Below, one piece after another: positions 9,671 through 17,018 of a stretch of 64,000 nucleotides of DNA. Below the pieces are notes generated by a model. It saw only the letters and a list, made by a program, of their open reading frames with translations. It did no database searches and had not been told where the DNA came from. The position numbers were made by a program, and so were the translations under genes. Numbering within the stretch: position 1 is the stretch's first letter; the number at the start of each line of letters is the position of its first letter. The DNA is from Alteromonas naphthalenivorans (GTDB lineage: Bacteria > Pseudomonadota > Gammaproteobacteria > Enterobacterales > Alteromonadaceae): positions 1,240,001 through 1,304,000 of the forward strand of contig NC_015554.1 in NCBI RefSeq assembly GCF_000213655.1. Direction: 5' to 3'.

Positions 9671-10274
9671 ACTGTTTGATGAACTAAGTTTTCACCAACA
9701 AAATGACTATTACAGCAGGCGCGAGATGCTGCCAGGGATCGAGAATACCTATCGAAATATAAGGTATTCACTTGAAGAGAATAAAGACTTTGGATTAGCA
9801 AATGATTTTTTCGTAGGGGAGATGGAAGCTAAGCGAAGGCAGCTAAAATGGTGGCGGCGTTGGTTACTGAGTGTACCTGCTGCATATAAAATTTTTAGCA
9901 ACTATGGGACCAGCCCATTAAGAGTGTTTTTGTGGTTGTCACTTCTCACTTTTCTAAATGCTTATCACCTTTGGGATTATTCAATTTATGCTAATGAGTC
10001 ACTAATTGAGATTAATATTTCAGAAGTGAATATAAGCTCATTTGACAGTTTTGAAACGCTAATGAATTCCATCAAGATCAACGTTGAAGGAATTAGAGGG
10101 GTACTAACATATTCGATACAGACTTTGACACTTCAAAAAGATAAGCTTGAAATTTTTGATAATTTACCGAAAAACTCCCCCGTTTATTTAATAAATACGC
10201 TATACGCAGTTATAGGCCCTATTATTATTGCCTTGTTTGCCGTATCAATCCGTACGCGGATAAAACGCAACTAA
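9671..10274 (+). pseudogene. Pentapeptide-repeat membrane protein, C-terminal part (split by IS21)
   Basis: This is the 3' section of the gene that begins at 6098. Read in frame with the upstream part it gives NG-LFDELSFHQQNDYYSRREM. Then comes ENTYRNIRYSLEENKDFGLA, a linker typical of pentapeptide-repeat proteins, and a C-terminus with two hydrophobic segments (PLRVFLWLSLLTFLNAYHLW and LINTLYAVIGPIIIALFAVS) around a loop of about 80 residues. The two-segment tail suggests an inner-membrane or channel-like module. An ATG at 9726 could allow independent translation of the tail, but no clear ribosome binding site precedes it. Confidence 0.83.
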
Positions 10275-10541
10275 TCGCAATATTTACAGCATTTAGAATG
10301 CGTGAAATATGAAAGTTTTTAACTTGGGGGACTGCACCCATTTGTGCACTAGCAGCATATTTTGGCACCCAAAACGTAGTACTATGTATCACTATATAGT
10401 GTCGCTCTGACGGGAGTACCACTATATATTGCTATGTAATGTGATCAGACTATTTTCAAATCCTCTCACACCGACCAATCTCTCCTATTTTTCAATGACT
10501 TACCCCACTCATTGATTGCTCATGAAATGAGCGCCCCATAA

Positions 10542-11027
10542 TTAAGACATTTTTCGTTCAACGAAGCGCTTTAAACAAGCCCATTCTTTTTTTGCTGAAG
10601 CCTTAGTACCATCAAGAGTCAGGAAACTGGCAAACCAACCTAGTGTTAAAATCATCAGTACAGCTCCATTCGTGTCTTTATCATCAACAACTAAAGCCAT
10701 AGCAAGCATTACGCTGGCCCATATTATCGCGTGACCGAGCACTAATGGTGAATCTGACGAGGAATTACCTTCAATTTTATTTAATACTCGACATATTCTA
10801 TGGATAACTTTGGCTCGGTCAGAAGACGTCTTCATTTCTGCTTCGGGGTAGCCTAATTCACTGGTCGCTTTTTCGAAAGCGAGCTGTTCATTGGTACCTG
10901 AATTTACATCTTGTTCGATAATGCAATATAAGTGGTCTTTCAATTCATCAATTTTATCTGCATCCCAAATGTTGTGAGAGACAACCTTATTACACCAATT
11001 TTCAACAGCGTTATCGAGATCAAACAT
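10542..11027 (-). CDS. Membrane protein partner of the PadR regulator
   Basis: The protein is 161 residues. The N-terminal half (VENWCNKVV, KIDELKDHLYCIIEQDVNSG, AFEKATSELGYPE) resembles the soluble HAAS/DUF1700-like helical region often paired with PadR regulators. Two hydrophobic segments follow (about residues 98-115 and 120-140: HAIIWASVMLAMALVV, VLMILTLGWFASFLTL). It starts 3 bp after the padR stop with a good ribosome site (AAAGGAGAATAACG), so the two are cotranscribed. The probable role is in the envelope or as an effector of the regulator; this is inferred from pairing only. Confidence 0.75.
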   Translation of the reverse strand: MFDLDNAVENWCNKVVSHNIWDADKIDELKDHLYCIIEQDVNSGTNEQLAFEKATSELGYPEAEMKTSSDRAKVIHRICRVLNKIEGNSSSDSPLVLGHAIIWASVMLAMALVVDDKDTNGAVLMILTLGWFASFLTLDGTKASAKKEWACLKRFVERKMS

Positions 11028-11030
11028 ACG

Positions 11031-11363
11031 TTATTCTCCTTTGAAAGACATAAGTAAAGTGTATAGCTGATGCCACTGCTCTTGCATCTTGAGTAATTCT
11101 TTGCGGCCTTCATCCTGCAAGGTGTAATACTTTCGCTTTCTACCCGTGTCGGCCTTACCCCAATAGGATTCAATGAAGTCGTTTTTCTCCATGCGATGTA
11201 AAATGGGGTATAGCATTCCATCAGCCCATTCAAGCAAACCGTTTGAATGCTCTTTTACCTGCTGAATAATTTCGTAACCATAACTGTCACCATTCTTCAA
11301 AATAGAGAGTATTAACGGCGTTGCCGAAGCCGCGACTAAGTCTTTTGCAATTATTGAAGCCAT
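11031..11363 (-). CDS. PadR-family transcriptional regulator
   Basis: The 110-residue protein is a short (subfamily-2 size) PadR winged-helix repressor. It shows the characteristic LILSILKNGDSYGYEIIQQV, WADGMLYPILHRMEKNDFIE and GRKRKYYTLQDEGRKEL. The start is taken at ATG 11363 (MASIIAKDL) because an upstream ATG at 11378 lies inside the palindromic operator. GAGACGCT precedes 11363. The gene heads a two-gene operon with the membrane protein downstream. The operator at its own promoter suggests autorepression, as is usual for PadR. Confidence 0.9.
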   Translation of the reverse strand: MASIIAKDLVAASATPLILSILKNGDSYGYEIIQQVKEHSNGLLEWADGMLYPILHRMEKNDFIESYWGKADTGRKRKYYTLQDEGRKELLKMQEQWHQLYTLLMSFKGE

Positions 11364-11374
11364 AGCGTCTCTTT

Positions 11375-11415
11375 GCATAGAAGTGTTATGTATAACTTAC
11401 ATAATACTTCTATGC
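11375..11415. promoter_or_regulatory. Palindromic operator in front of padR
   Basis: The 41-bp dyad has left arm GCATAGAAGTGTTATGTATA and a right arm whose complement is GCATAGAAGTATTATGTAAG, 17 of 20 positions matching around one central base. The inner TTATGTA/TTACATAA core resembles known PadR sites of the ATGTAT-type. It immediately precedes the padR start and is the best candidate for autoregulatory binding. Confidence 0.75.
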
Positions 11416-11643
11416 ATGGCAATGGTTATTTTTTGAGCGGGAGCTAAGCTGTTAAAACGCAGGAGAAAATAGTGGTGTTCAGTAAGTTTATATTTGATTA
11501 CCCGCTATCGGTGGGTGTCCAATAATTACCGCGTTCACTAGTCAGTTGAAACGTTCCCTCAAAATTTAACTGCTTTTAGTGTTTACTTATTGTGATATAA
11601 ACACTTATTGAAGCCATTGTATTAATCGTTCAGGAGTACGTAA

Positions 11644-12588
11644 ATGGAATTAGACACCTTACTAGGATACGTTTTTTCGTATCAAATTATCTTACTTGTG
11701 CTAATTGTTATTACCCTTAAATCGTCAATAAAATTTGTACCTCAAAACCGTGCGTACATCATTGAGCGCTTTGGTAAATACAACACCACCTTGGAAGCCG
11801 GTCTTAACTTTATTGTTCCGTTTATTGATAAGGTTGCTGCAAATCGCTCTTTAAAAGAGCAGGCGGGCGACGTTCCAGAGCAATCTGCCATTACTAAAGA
11901 CAACATCACGTTAAGCGTTGATGGTGTGTTGTATTTCAAAGTGGTAGACCCTTACAAAGCCACCTACGGTGTAGAAGATTATACGTTTGCGGTAACGCAG
12001 TTGGCGCAAACCACCATGCGCTCTGAACTTGGAAAAATGGAATTGGACAAAACCTTCGAAGAGCGAGACTTATTGAATACCAATATTGTGTCTGCGCTTA
12101 ACGAAGCCGCTGCGCCATGGGGCGTTCAGGTATTGCGTTACGAGCTAAAAGATATTAACCCGCCGAATTCAGTGCTAGATGCGATGGAACAGCAAATGAA
12201 GGCGGAACGATTAAAACGCGCCCAGATTTTAGAATCTGAAGGTGATCGTCAAGCAGCCATTAACCGCGCCGAAGGTGATAAACAAGCCATCGTTCTTGCT
12301 GCTGAAGCCGATAGGGAAGAGCAAATACTAAAAGCCGACGGTGAAGCGCAAGCGATTATTCGTGTTGCTCAAGCAGATGCAGAAGCCATTGAAACGGTGG
12401 GTAAAGCGGCCGCAACCCAAGAAGGGCAAAAAGCGGTGCAGCTTGAGCTAGCGAAAGGCGCTATTCAAGCGAAAGAGAAAATTGCAAAAGAGTCTTCCAT
12501 TGTATTGCTGCCTGATAGTGGAACAGAAATAGGTAATGTTGTGGCACAAGCAATGACGATTGCGAACACAATAGGTAAGAAGGCGTAG
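11644..12588 (+). CDS. qmcA: SPFH/stomatin-like membrane protein (QmcA/paraslipin type)
   Basis: The protein is 314 residues. An N-terminal membrane anchor (about 8-26) is followed by the SPFH/band-7 domain (FVPQNRAYIIERFGKYNTTL, LSVDGVLYFKVVDPYKATYG, ALNEAAAPWGVQVLRYELKD). An Ala/Glu/Lys-rich coiled coil (AINRAEGDKQAIVLAAEADR region) and a short C-terminal segment (IGNVVAQAMTIANTIGKKA) complete it. Such proteins form large oligomers in the membrane and are thought to organise microdomains and protease access. The start 11644 follows CAGGAGTACGTAA. The NfeD-like gene begins 2 bp after the stop, the classic SPFH-NfeD pair. Confidence 0.92.
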   Translation: MELDTLLGYVFSYQIILLVLIVITLKSSIKFVPQNRAYIIERFGKYNTTLEAGLNFIVPFIDKVAANRSLKEQAGDVPEQSAITKDNITLSVDGVLYFKVVDPYKATYGVEDYTFAVTQLAQTTMRSELGKMELDKTFEERDLLNTNIVSALNEAAAPWGVQVLRYELKDINPPNSVLDAMEQQMKAERLKRAQILESEGDRQAAINRAEGDKQAIVLAAEADREEQILKADGEAQAIIRVAQADAEAIETVGKAAATQEGQKAVQLELAKGAIQAKEKIAKESSIVLLPDSGTEIGNVVAQAMTIANTIGKKA

Positions 12589-12590
12589 CC

Positions 12591-13040
12591 ATGGACAGTA
12601 TGTTTACCAACTTACCGCACTTTTTAATTGGCATAGGCTTATTATTGCTAATTATCGAAGTATTAATGGGTTTCACCACAATACTCCTGTTGACGTTGGG
12701 CATTGCAATGATGCTGGTGTCAGGTCTTATGTATATTGGAATACTCAATGAGGAATTGTTAGATGCGTTTATTGCCATCGCGATTATTGATGCAATCCTT
12801 ACATTAGTGCTTTGGCGTCCATTGAAGCTACTTCAAAAAGATCGTGCTCCTAAAGAGGTAAAGTCAGACTGGATAGGAACACAGTTCGATTTAGAAAGTG
12901 ACGTGGCTCCTGGGGCGCCCGGTACCGCGCGATTTTCTGGCGTGGTATGGACAGTTAAATCTTCATCGGCCATAAAAAAGGGCGCAACGGCAGAAGTGGT
13001 GAAAGTGGACGTAGGCGTTCTACACGTTAAACCTATATGA
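12591..13040 (+). CDS. NfeD-like membrane protein partner of the SPFH protein
   Basis: The 149-residue protein has three hydrophobic segments in the first 80 residues (FLIGIGLLLLIIEVLMGF, ILLLTLGIAMMLVSGLMYIG, DAFIAIAIIDAILTLVLW). A soluble OB-fold-like C-terminal domain follows (WIGTQFDLESDV, GTARFSGVVWTVKSSSAIKK, EVVKVDVGVLHVKPI). This is the short NfeD form without the protease domain. Two base pairs separate it from the SPFH gene, so the two are cotranscribed and probably act as one membrane complex. A strong hairpin follows the stop. Confidence 0.88.
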   Translation: MDSMFTNLPHFLIGIGLLLLIIEVLMGFTTILLLTLGIAMMLVSGLMYIGILNEELLDAFIAIAIIDAILTLVLWRPLKLLQKDRAPKEVKSDWIGTQFDLESDVAPGAPGTARFSGVVWTVKSSSAIKKGATAEVVKVDVGVLHVKPI

Positions 13041-13045
13041 CAAAT

Positions 13046-13086
13046 AGGCCAGAGTACACTAACGATGTTAACGTACTCTGGCCTTT
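13046..13086. terminator. Bidirectional hairpin terminator
   Basis: AGGCCAGAGTAC at 13046 pairs with GTACTCTGGCCT ending at 13084. The 12-bp stem is followed by TTT on the + strand and lies between two convergent genes. Confidence 0.8.
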
Positions 13087-13091
13087 CTAAA

Positions 13092-14087
13092 TTAAGTACC
13101 TGAGTAAATAAATTGGAACAGCCTTGGGTAAAGCTGTTGGTGAATTTTTTCGCGGTCTACTCCTTCCTTGTCTTTGCATAGAGAAATACCCATGGCTTTG
13201 TGTTCGTGCTGGCAACTATCGATAAAGACGAAATGACCAGCTTTATTGTCTAACCGATAGAGTGATGCATTAGGTATTGTAGATGCATAGTAGCCCGCGT
13301 GATTGGCAAAAGGTAAAAAGTCGTTTTGTTTCGCCCCAATAATCAGAACAGGGATGTTCATATTCGATAAACTCTCTGTTGTGGTCATGGGTCCTGCTGC
13401 AGGGTCAAGTGCGACTACTTTTACAATTCGCTCGTCGCGATAGTCGCGGCTTGCTTCTTCAATTGATATGGCATGCTCCGGTAAGTTTTTAGCATAGCGG
13501 CAGCCCAAATCACCTTTCGATCGCTCAGAAGCACAGTAAGTTACTGCTTGTTCTGGGTTGTACTTACCACCACCCAACGTTATAACGGTTGAACCACCTG
13601 ATGAGAAGCCAATAGCGGTAAGTTGTTGCCAATTCACTTGATGACTAAATAGATGAGCGGGCTCTTGGGAGCTGGCTTGGTTACGCTGCAGTAGGTCTAT
13701 TGCCGCCGATATTTCGCTTGCACGACGCCATATCTTTGTCGCAGCGTGTGGCTGAATACTGTCTTTTCCATAAGCCCAAGATTCGCCAAAATGGTTAATT
13801 CCTACGGTAATAAAACCTTGTGAAGCCGTGGCATAACCAACCCAAATAAGCTCTCTAGCCGAACCCATGGCACCGTGTGATAAAAGCACCGCCTGATCTA
13901 GGCGCGCGGATTCAGATAGACACAGTTTGGCATTGTCACAAGGTTTACCCTCTGGATACCAGATAGACAATTTAATCGGCTGTTGTGTATTGGGGTTAAT
14001 AAAGTCGACTTCCTGATAAGCAACCTTACTATTAGCCAAAGCAGCCGTTGCTAAACACATACTGAGAAGGATTATTAGTTTTTTCAT
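13092..14087 (-). CDS. Secreted alpha/beta hydrolase (dienelactone hydrolase/lipase-like)
   Basis: The 331-residue protein has a signal peptide (MKKLIILLSMCLATAALA). The alpha/beta hydrolase elements are LLSHGAMGSARELIWVGYA (oxyanion region), the nucleophile elbow GFSSGGST (about residue 165), an acid in GAKQNDFLPF and a His in AGHFVFID. The organisation resembles platelet-activating-factor acetylhydrolase and dienelactone hydrolase-like exported esterases; the substrate is not evident. The start is chosen at ATG 14087 because the signal peptide begins there; an in-frame GTG at 14099 would add four residues. It is monocistronic, convergent with nfeD. Confidence 0.82.
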   Translation of the reverse strand: MKKLIILLSMCLATAALANSKVAYQEVDFINPNTQQPIKLSIWYPEGKPCDNAKLCLSESARLDQAVLLSHGAMGSARELIWVGYATASQGFITVGINHFGESWAYGKDSIQPHAATKIWRRASEISAAIDLLQRNQASSQEPAHLFSHQVNWQQLTAIGFSSGGSTVITLGGGKYNPEQAVTYCASERSKGDLGCRYAKNLPEHAISIEEASRDYRDERIVKVVALDPAAGPMTTTESLSNMNIPVLIIGAKQNDFLPFANHAGYYASTIPNASLYRLDNKAGHFVFIDSCQHEHKAMGISLCKDKEGVDREKIHQQLYPRLFQFIYSGT

Positions 14088-14283
14088 CGTGGGTGTCACT
14101 TAGTCCGTTGATAGTAAGTTCGATGATAATGAGTCCGCCTAGTTTGCACATGTGCCAAAAGTCACGACACAGTAAAACTGCCGATTATCAAGGGGAAGAG
14201 TGTAACGTTGATGAATAAACTAATATGCATTGAAAGATGCCCTTATCTCGTTGTTGCGAACGACGGTTTTTGAACCTATCGCA

Positions 14284-14340
14284 GTGGGTGTCCACAAAAT
14301 CTCATAAAGTTAGATACCCTTAAAATTACTGTGGGTGTCC
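14284..14340. repeat. Intergenic GTGGGTGTCC motif, two copies in a 500-bp gene-free stretch
   Basis: GTGGGTGTCCACAAA occurs at 14284 and 14331, 47 bp apart. GTGGGTGTCC also occurs at 11511-11520, GTGGGTGTC at 14762-14770 and GTGGGTGTCA at 14090-14099. The interval 14100-14599 contains no convincing gene; apart from these motifs nothing else is recognised in it. Confidence 0.55.
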
Positions 14341-14599
14341 ACAAAGCCCCCCTCAAATTTCAACTCGATTTCCACATCTTTATTTTCGAGTTTGGTGTAA
14401 AATACGGTTATCACGCATGAGCTGTTGTTCTAGTTTATTTGTGCGAAGGCATCTGAGTATATCTAAGTATAAAGGGTGCGCTTATTTCTAATCTTGCCAT
14501 CTTTTTTGAACGGTGCAGGAAGTTGAACCGCTACACATCTATTCACGTTGAAAGCTAGAACCGCTGTAATATTGAACATACAAAACATGAGATTTATAA

Positions 14600-14737
14600 A
14601 TGACAAAATTTGATGACAGAGTTAAAGAGATAATCACTAAACACCCTAACTTAACGCAAGAAGAAGCGATTAAGATTGTAACCGACAAGAACGAGCGCAA
14701 GAAAAAGAAAAGAGCGGAACGTTCCGACAAGAAATAG
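14600..14737 (+). CDS. Small highly basic protein, 45 residues
   Basis: The frame encodes MTKFDDRVKEIITKHPNLTQ followed by EEAIKIVTDKNERKKKKRAE and RSDKK. The first half is an amphipathic helix pattern with a loop (HPNLTQEEA) like a small UBA/helical-hairpin motif; the tail is Lys/Arg-rich and could contact nucleic acid. The frame ends before a strong hairpin at 14852. No obvious ribosome site is visible beyond ATGAGATTTATAA. The coding character (charged, no rare runs) looks real, but the function is unknown. Confidence 0.6.
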   Translation: MTKFDDRVKEIITKHPNLTQEEAIKIVTDKNERKKKKRAERSDKK

Positions 14738-14851
14738 CCCGTTTAAAGCCTCGCTATAAAAGTGGGTGTCATAGCCATAAAATATAAAGCAATGTGTAGT
14801 TCAATTCCCACGCATCTTTAAGATTTGTACTAGTCTACTTCGACTATCAAT

Positions 14852-14886
14852 AAAAAGCCCCAAACACATCGTGTTTGGGGCTTTTG
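14852..14886. terminator. Bidirectional terminator hairpin
   Basis: AAAAGCCCCAAACAC pairs with GTGTTTGGGGCTTTT around a short loop (ATC/AT). The stem of about 15 bp has A and T tracts on both sides, serving the small basic gene on + and the catalase gene on -. Confidence 0.9.
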
Positions 14887-14942
14887 TGTAGCTATGTAAA
14901 GTAACGCTAATTCACAACGTTACCAGCTAGACACAATTAGAT

Positions 14943-16445
14943 TTAGTTATCTTCAATCGGCGTGTTTTCAGTAATAGGTACTGTGTTAACGTCGGTATCC
15001 AAGGTTTCTACCGCGTGTTTCACACCTGCTGCATAATCTGGATGTACTTTTTCTAACACGGCATACCAGCGCTCTTTCACGCTATCTGAGCATGGGCCCA
15101 TGGCCGCCGCGTAGTTCTTATACATACGCTCTTTTTGTGCGTCATCAAACATCTCATAAAGTTTACGAGGTTGAACGTAATCAACATCCGCATCTTCTTG
15201 ATAATATCTGTCTGCATCGCCGTCAATGCGAAGTGGCGGCTCTTTTACCGAGAAATCTGCCACAGGACCTTCGTGTTGGTTTGGCTCGTAGTACGCATCA
15301 GGATTGCCAAAATCGTTGGTAAAGAAGCGCATTGCACCGTCTTTATGATAGTGGTTTACCTTACTGTTTTTAGGCGCATTAGCGGGTAGCGCTTCATAAT
15401 GCGTGCCTAAACGGTATCTGTGTGCATCAGCATACGAAAAGATTCGTGCCTGCAACATTTTGTCAGGGCTGAAACCAATGCCAGGTACAACGTTGGATGG
15501 GCTGAATGCCGCATTTTCAATCATTTGGAAATAGTTTTCAGGGTTTTGATTCATTTCCAGCTCGCCTACTTGAATAAGCGGGTAATCATCATGCGGCCAT
15601 ACTTTTGTTAAGTCGAAAGGGTTAAAAGCTTGCTTACCAGCATCTTCTTCCGGCATAGCCTGAATGTACATAGTCCATTTCGGGAAGTTCCCTTCATCTA
15701 TGGCGTTATACAGTTCTTCTTGATACTTTTCTCGCGTACTACCAATAATCTTCTCAGACGTTTCATTGGTGTAGTTCTTAATGCCTTGCTGGGTCTTGAA
15801 GTGAAACTTCACCCAATGACGTTTGCCATCTTTGTTCCACATGCTGAAAGTATGGCTTCCATAACCATTCATATGCATAGGCGATACGGGTATACCTCTA
15901 TCAGACATCAGAATAGTCACCTGGTGTACACTTTCTGGCTGGCCTGCCCAGAAGTCGAACATGGCTTCTGGTGAACGAAGGTTGGTTTTCGGGTGGCGTT
16001 TTTGGGTGCGAATAAAATCAGGGAATTTGTAGCCATCACGAACAAAGAACACCGGGGTATTGTTACCTACCATATCCCAGTTGCCTTGTTCGGTATAAAA
16101 CTTCAGACTAAAACCACGTACATCGCGCTCGGTGTCAGCCGCGCCAGATTCGCCTGCTACAGTTGACCACCTGCTTAGCACTTCAGTTTGCTTGCCTACC
16201 TGTGAAAAAATATCGGCGCAAGAATAGTCGGTAATATCATGAGTAACCGTGAAAGTCCCTTGCGCTCCCCAGCCTTTAGCGTGAACAACGCGCTCTGGAA
16301 TACGCTCTCGGTTTTGGTGGGCTAGTTTTTCTAGCAATTGATAATCTTGAAGAAGAGCGGGGCCACGTGGTCCTGCCGTTTTAGTTGTTTCGTTACTCGC
16401 AACTGGGGCGCCAGCTGATGTTGTTAATTGGGGTTTTTTAGCCAT
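14943..16445 (-). CDS. katA: Catalase, clade 3 small-subunit type
   Basis: The 500-residue heme catalase breaks down hydrogen peroxide. The catalytic His is in [14 protein letters not shown] (about 55), the catalytic Asn in [13 protein letters not shown] (about 128) and the proximal heme Tyr in [14 protein letters not shown] (about 338). The NADPH-binding catalase body is present; no C-terminal flavodoxin-like domain follows, hence the small-subunit class. The extreme N-terminus ([20 protein letters not shown]) matches the usual catalase start. AAAAGGATATTTACA precedes the ATG. The gene is single and has an inverted repeat upstream that may be a regulator site. Confidence 0.96.
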   Translation of the reverse strand: MAKKPQLTTSAGAPVASNETTKTAGPRGPALLQDYQLLEKLAHQNRERIPERVVHAKGWGAQGTFTVTHDITDYSCADIFSQVGKQTEVLSRWSTVAGESGAADTERDVRGFSLKFYTEQGNWDMVGNNTPVFFVRDGYKFPDFIRTQKRHPKTNLRSPEAMFDFWAGQPESVHQVTILMSDRGIPVSPMHMNGYGSHTFSMWNKDGKRHWVKFHFKTQQGIKNYTNETSEKIIGSTREKYQEELYNAIDEGNFPKWTMYIQAMPEEDAGKQAFNPFDLTKVWPHDDYPLIQVGELEMNQNPENYFQMIENAAFSPSNVVPGIGFSPDKMLQARIFSYADAHRYRLGTHYEALPANAPKNSKVNHYHKDGAMRFFTNDFGNPDAYYEPNQHEGPVADFSVKEPPLRIDGDADRYYQEDADVDYVQPRKLYEMFDDAQKERMYKNYAAAMGPCSDSVKERWYAVLEKVHPDYAAGVKHAVETLDTDVNTVPITENTPIEDN

Positions 16446-16491
16446 TGTAAATATCCTTTTGGGCTTTGCATAAAGCCAGTTTGCGTTGCAA

Positions 16492-16511
16492 CCATAGTCG
16501 CTCGACTATGG
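16492..16511. promoter_or_regulatory. Inverted repeat upstream of katA
   Basis: CCATAGTCG CT CGACTATGG is a perfect 9-bp dyad 47 bp upstream of the catalase ATG. The inner ATAG-N8-CTAT recalls half of an OxyR site, which normally has a 7-bp spacing, so it may be an OxyR-like site, another operator or a stem in the leader. Confidence 0.45.
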
Positions 16512-16633
16512 GCTTTATATTTTTACGGTACAATGCATGAAAGAGTTTAGAAATGATTACGCAGGTGAAAGAATAAAATCAGAAGCGGGTGGGGAAGTTT
16601 ACTTACTCTTTGTTCTTTGACGGCTCTATAAGG

Positions 16634-16930
16634 TTAACAATCTGCTGCTATGATAGATTCAAGTATGGTGATAATAACATCCGGAAGGGGTTCACCGATA
16701 ATTTGTTCGGCAGCTAACGACACTTTGTAATTGGCATTTTGCCCCTGCATAACCAGGGCTGCATTTATATCGTCAGATAAATAGGGTTGTACAAGAGTTT
16801 GAATGTCTGACCAAGCGATATCTTTGCATTTCACTACAATCTTGTGTGATTGTCGCGCTTGCTTGGGGTCAAAAGCGTAGCTGTTTACTGAAAGTGCCGT
16901 CAGTATTAATGCAAATGCAACGTACTTCAT
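16634..16930 (-). CDS. Small exported protein of unknown function
   Basis: The 98-residue protein has a clear signal peptide (MKYVAFALILTALSVNSYAF, cleavage after SYA). The mature part of about 79 residues has two cysteines (VVKCKDIAW and the last residue AADC), which could form a disulfide in the periplasm. I do not recognise a family. It lies between the divergent-in-time katA and phoD-like genes on the same strand, without an obvious operon link. The start ATG is followed by typical signal sequence, so the start is safe. Confidence 0.65.
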   Translation of the reverse strand: MKYVAFALILTALSVNSYAFDPKQARQSHKIVVKCKDIAWSDIQTLVQPYLSDDINAALVMQGQNANYKVSLAAEQIIGEPLPDVIITILESIIAADC

Positions 16931-17018
16931 TGCTGGTGCCTTACAAAGATAATTAGGGGCGTAATGAAAAGTTACACTATTGAAGCAAACAATAGCCAGT
17001 AATAATAACGTTTTTTGT

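Noticed and set aside
9726..10274. Stand-alone membrane protein from ATG 9726
   Set aside because: The frame extends upstream to the IS boundary and joins exactly to the gene before the insertion; no ribosome site precedes 9726.
15092..15974. Plus-strand frames opposite catalase
   Set aside because: They are antisense shadows of a well-supported catalase gene.
16492..16511. Full OxyR site in front of catalase
   Set aside because: Only one ATAG/CTAT pair is present and its spacing is 8 rather than 7 bp; kept only as an unassigned inverted repeat.
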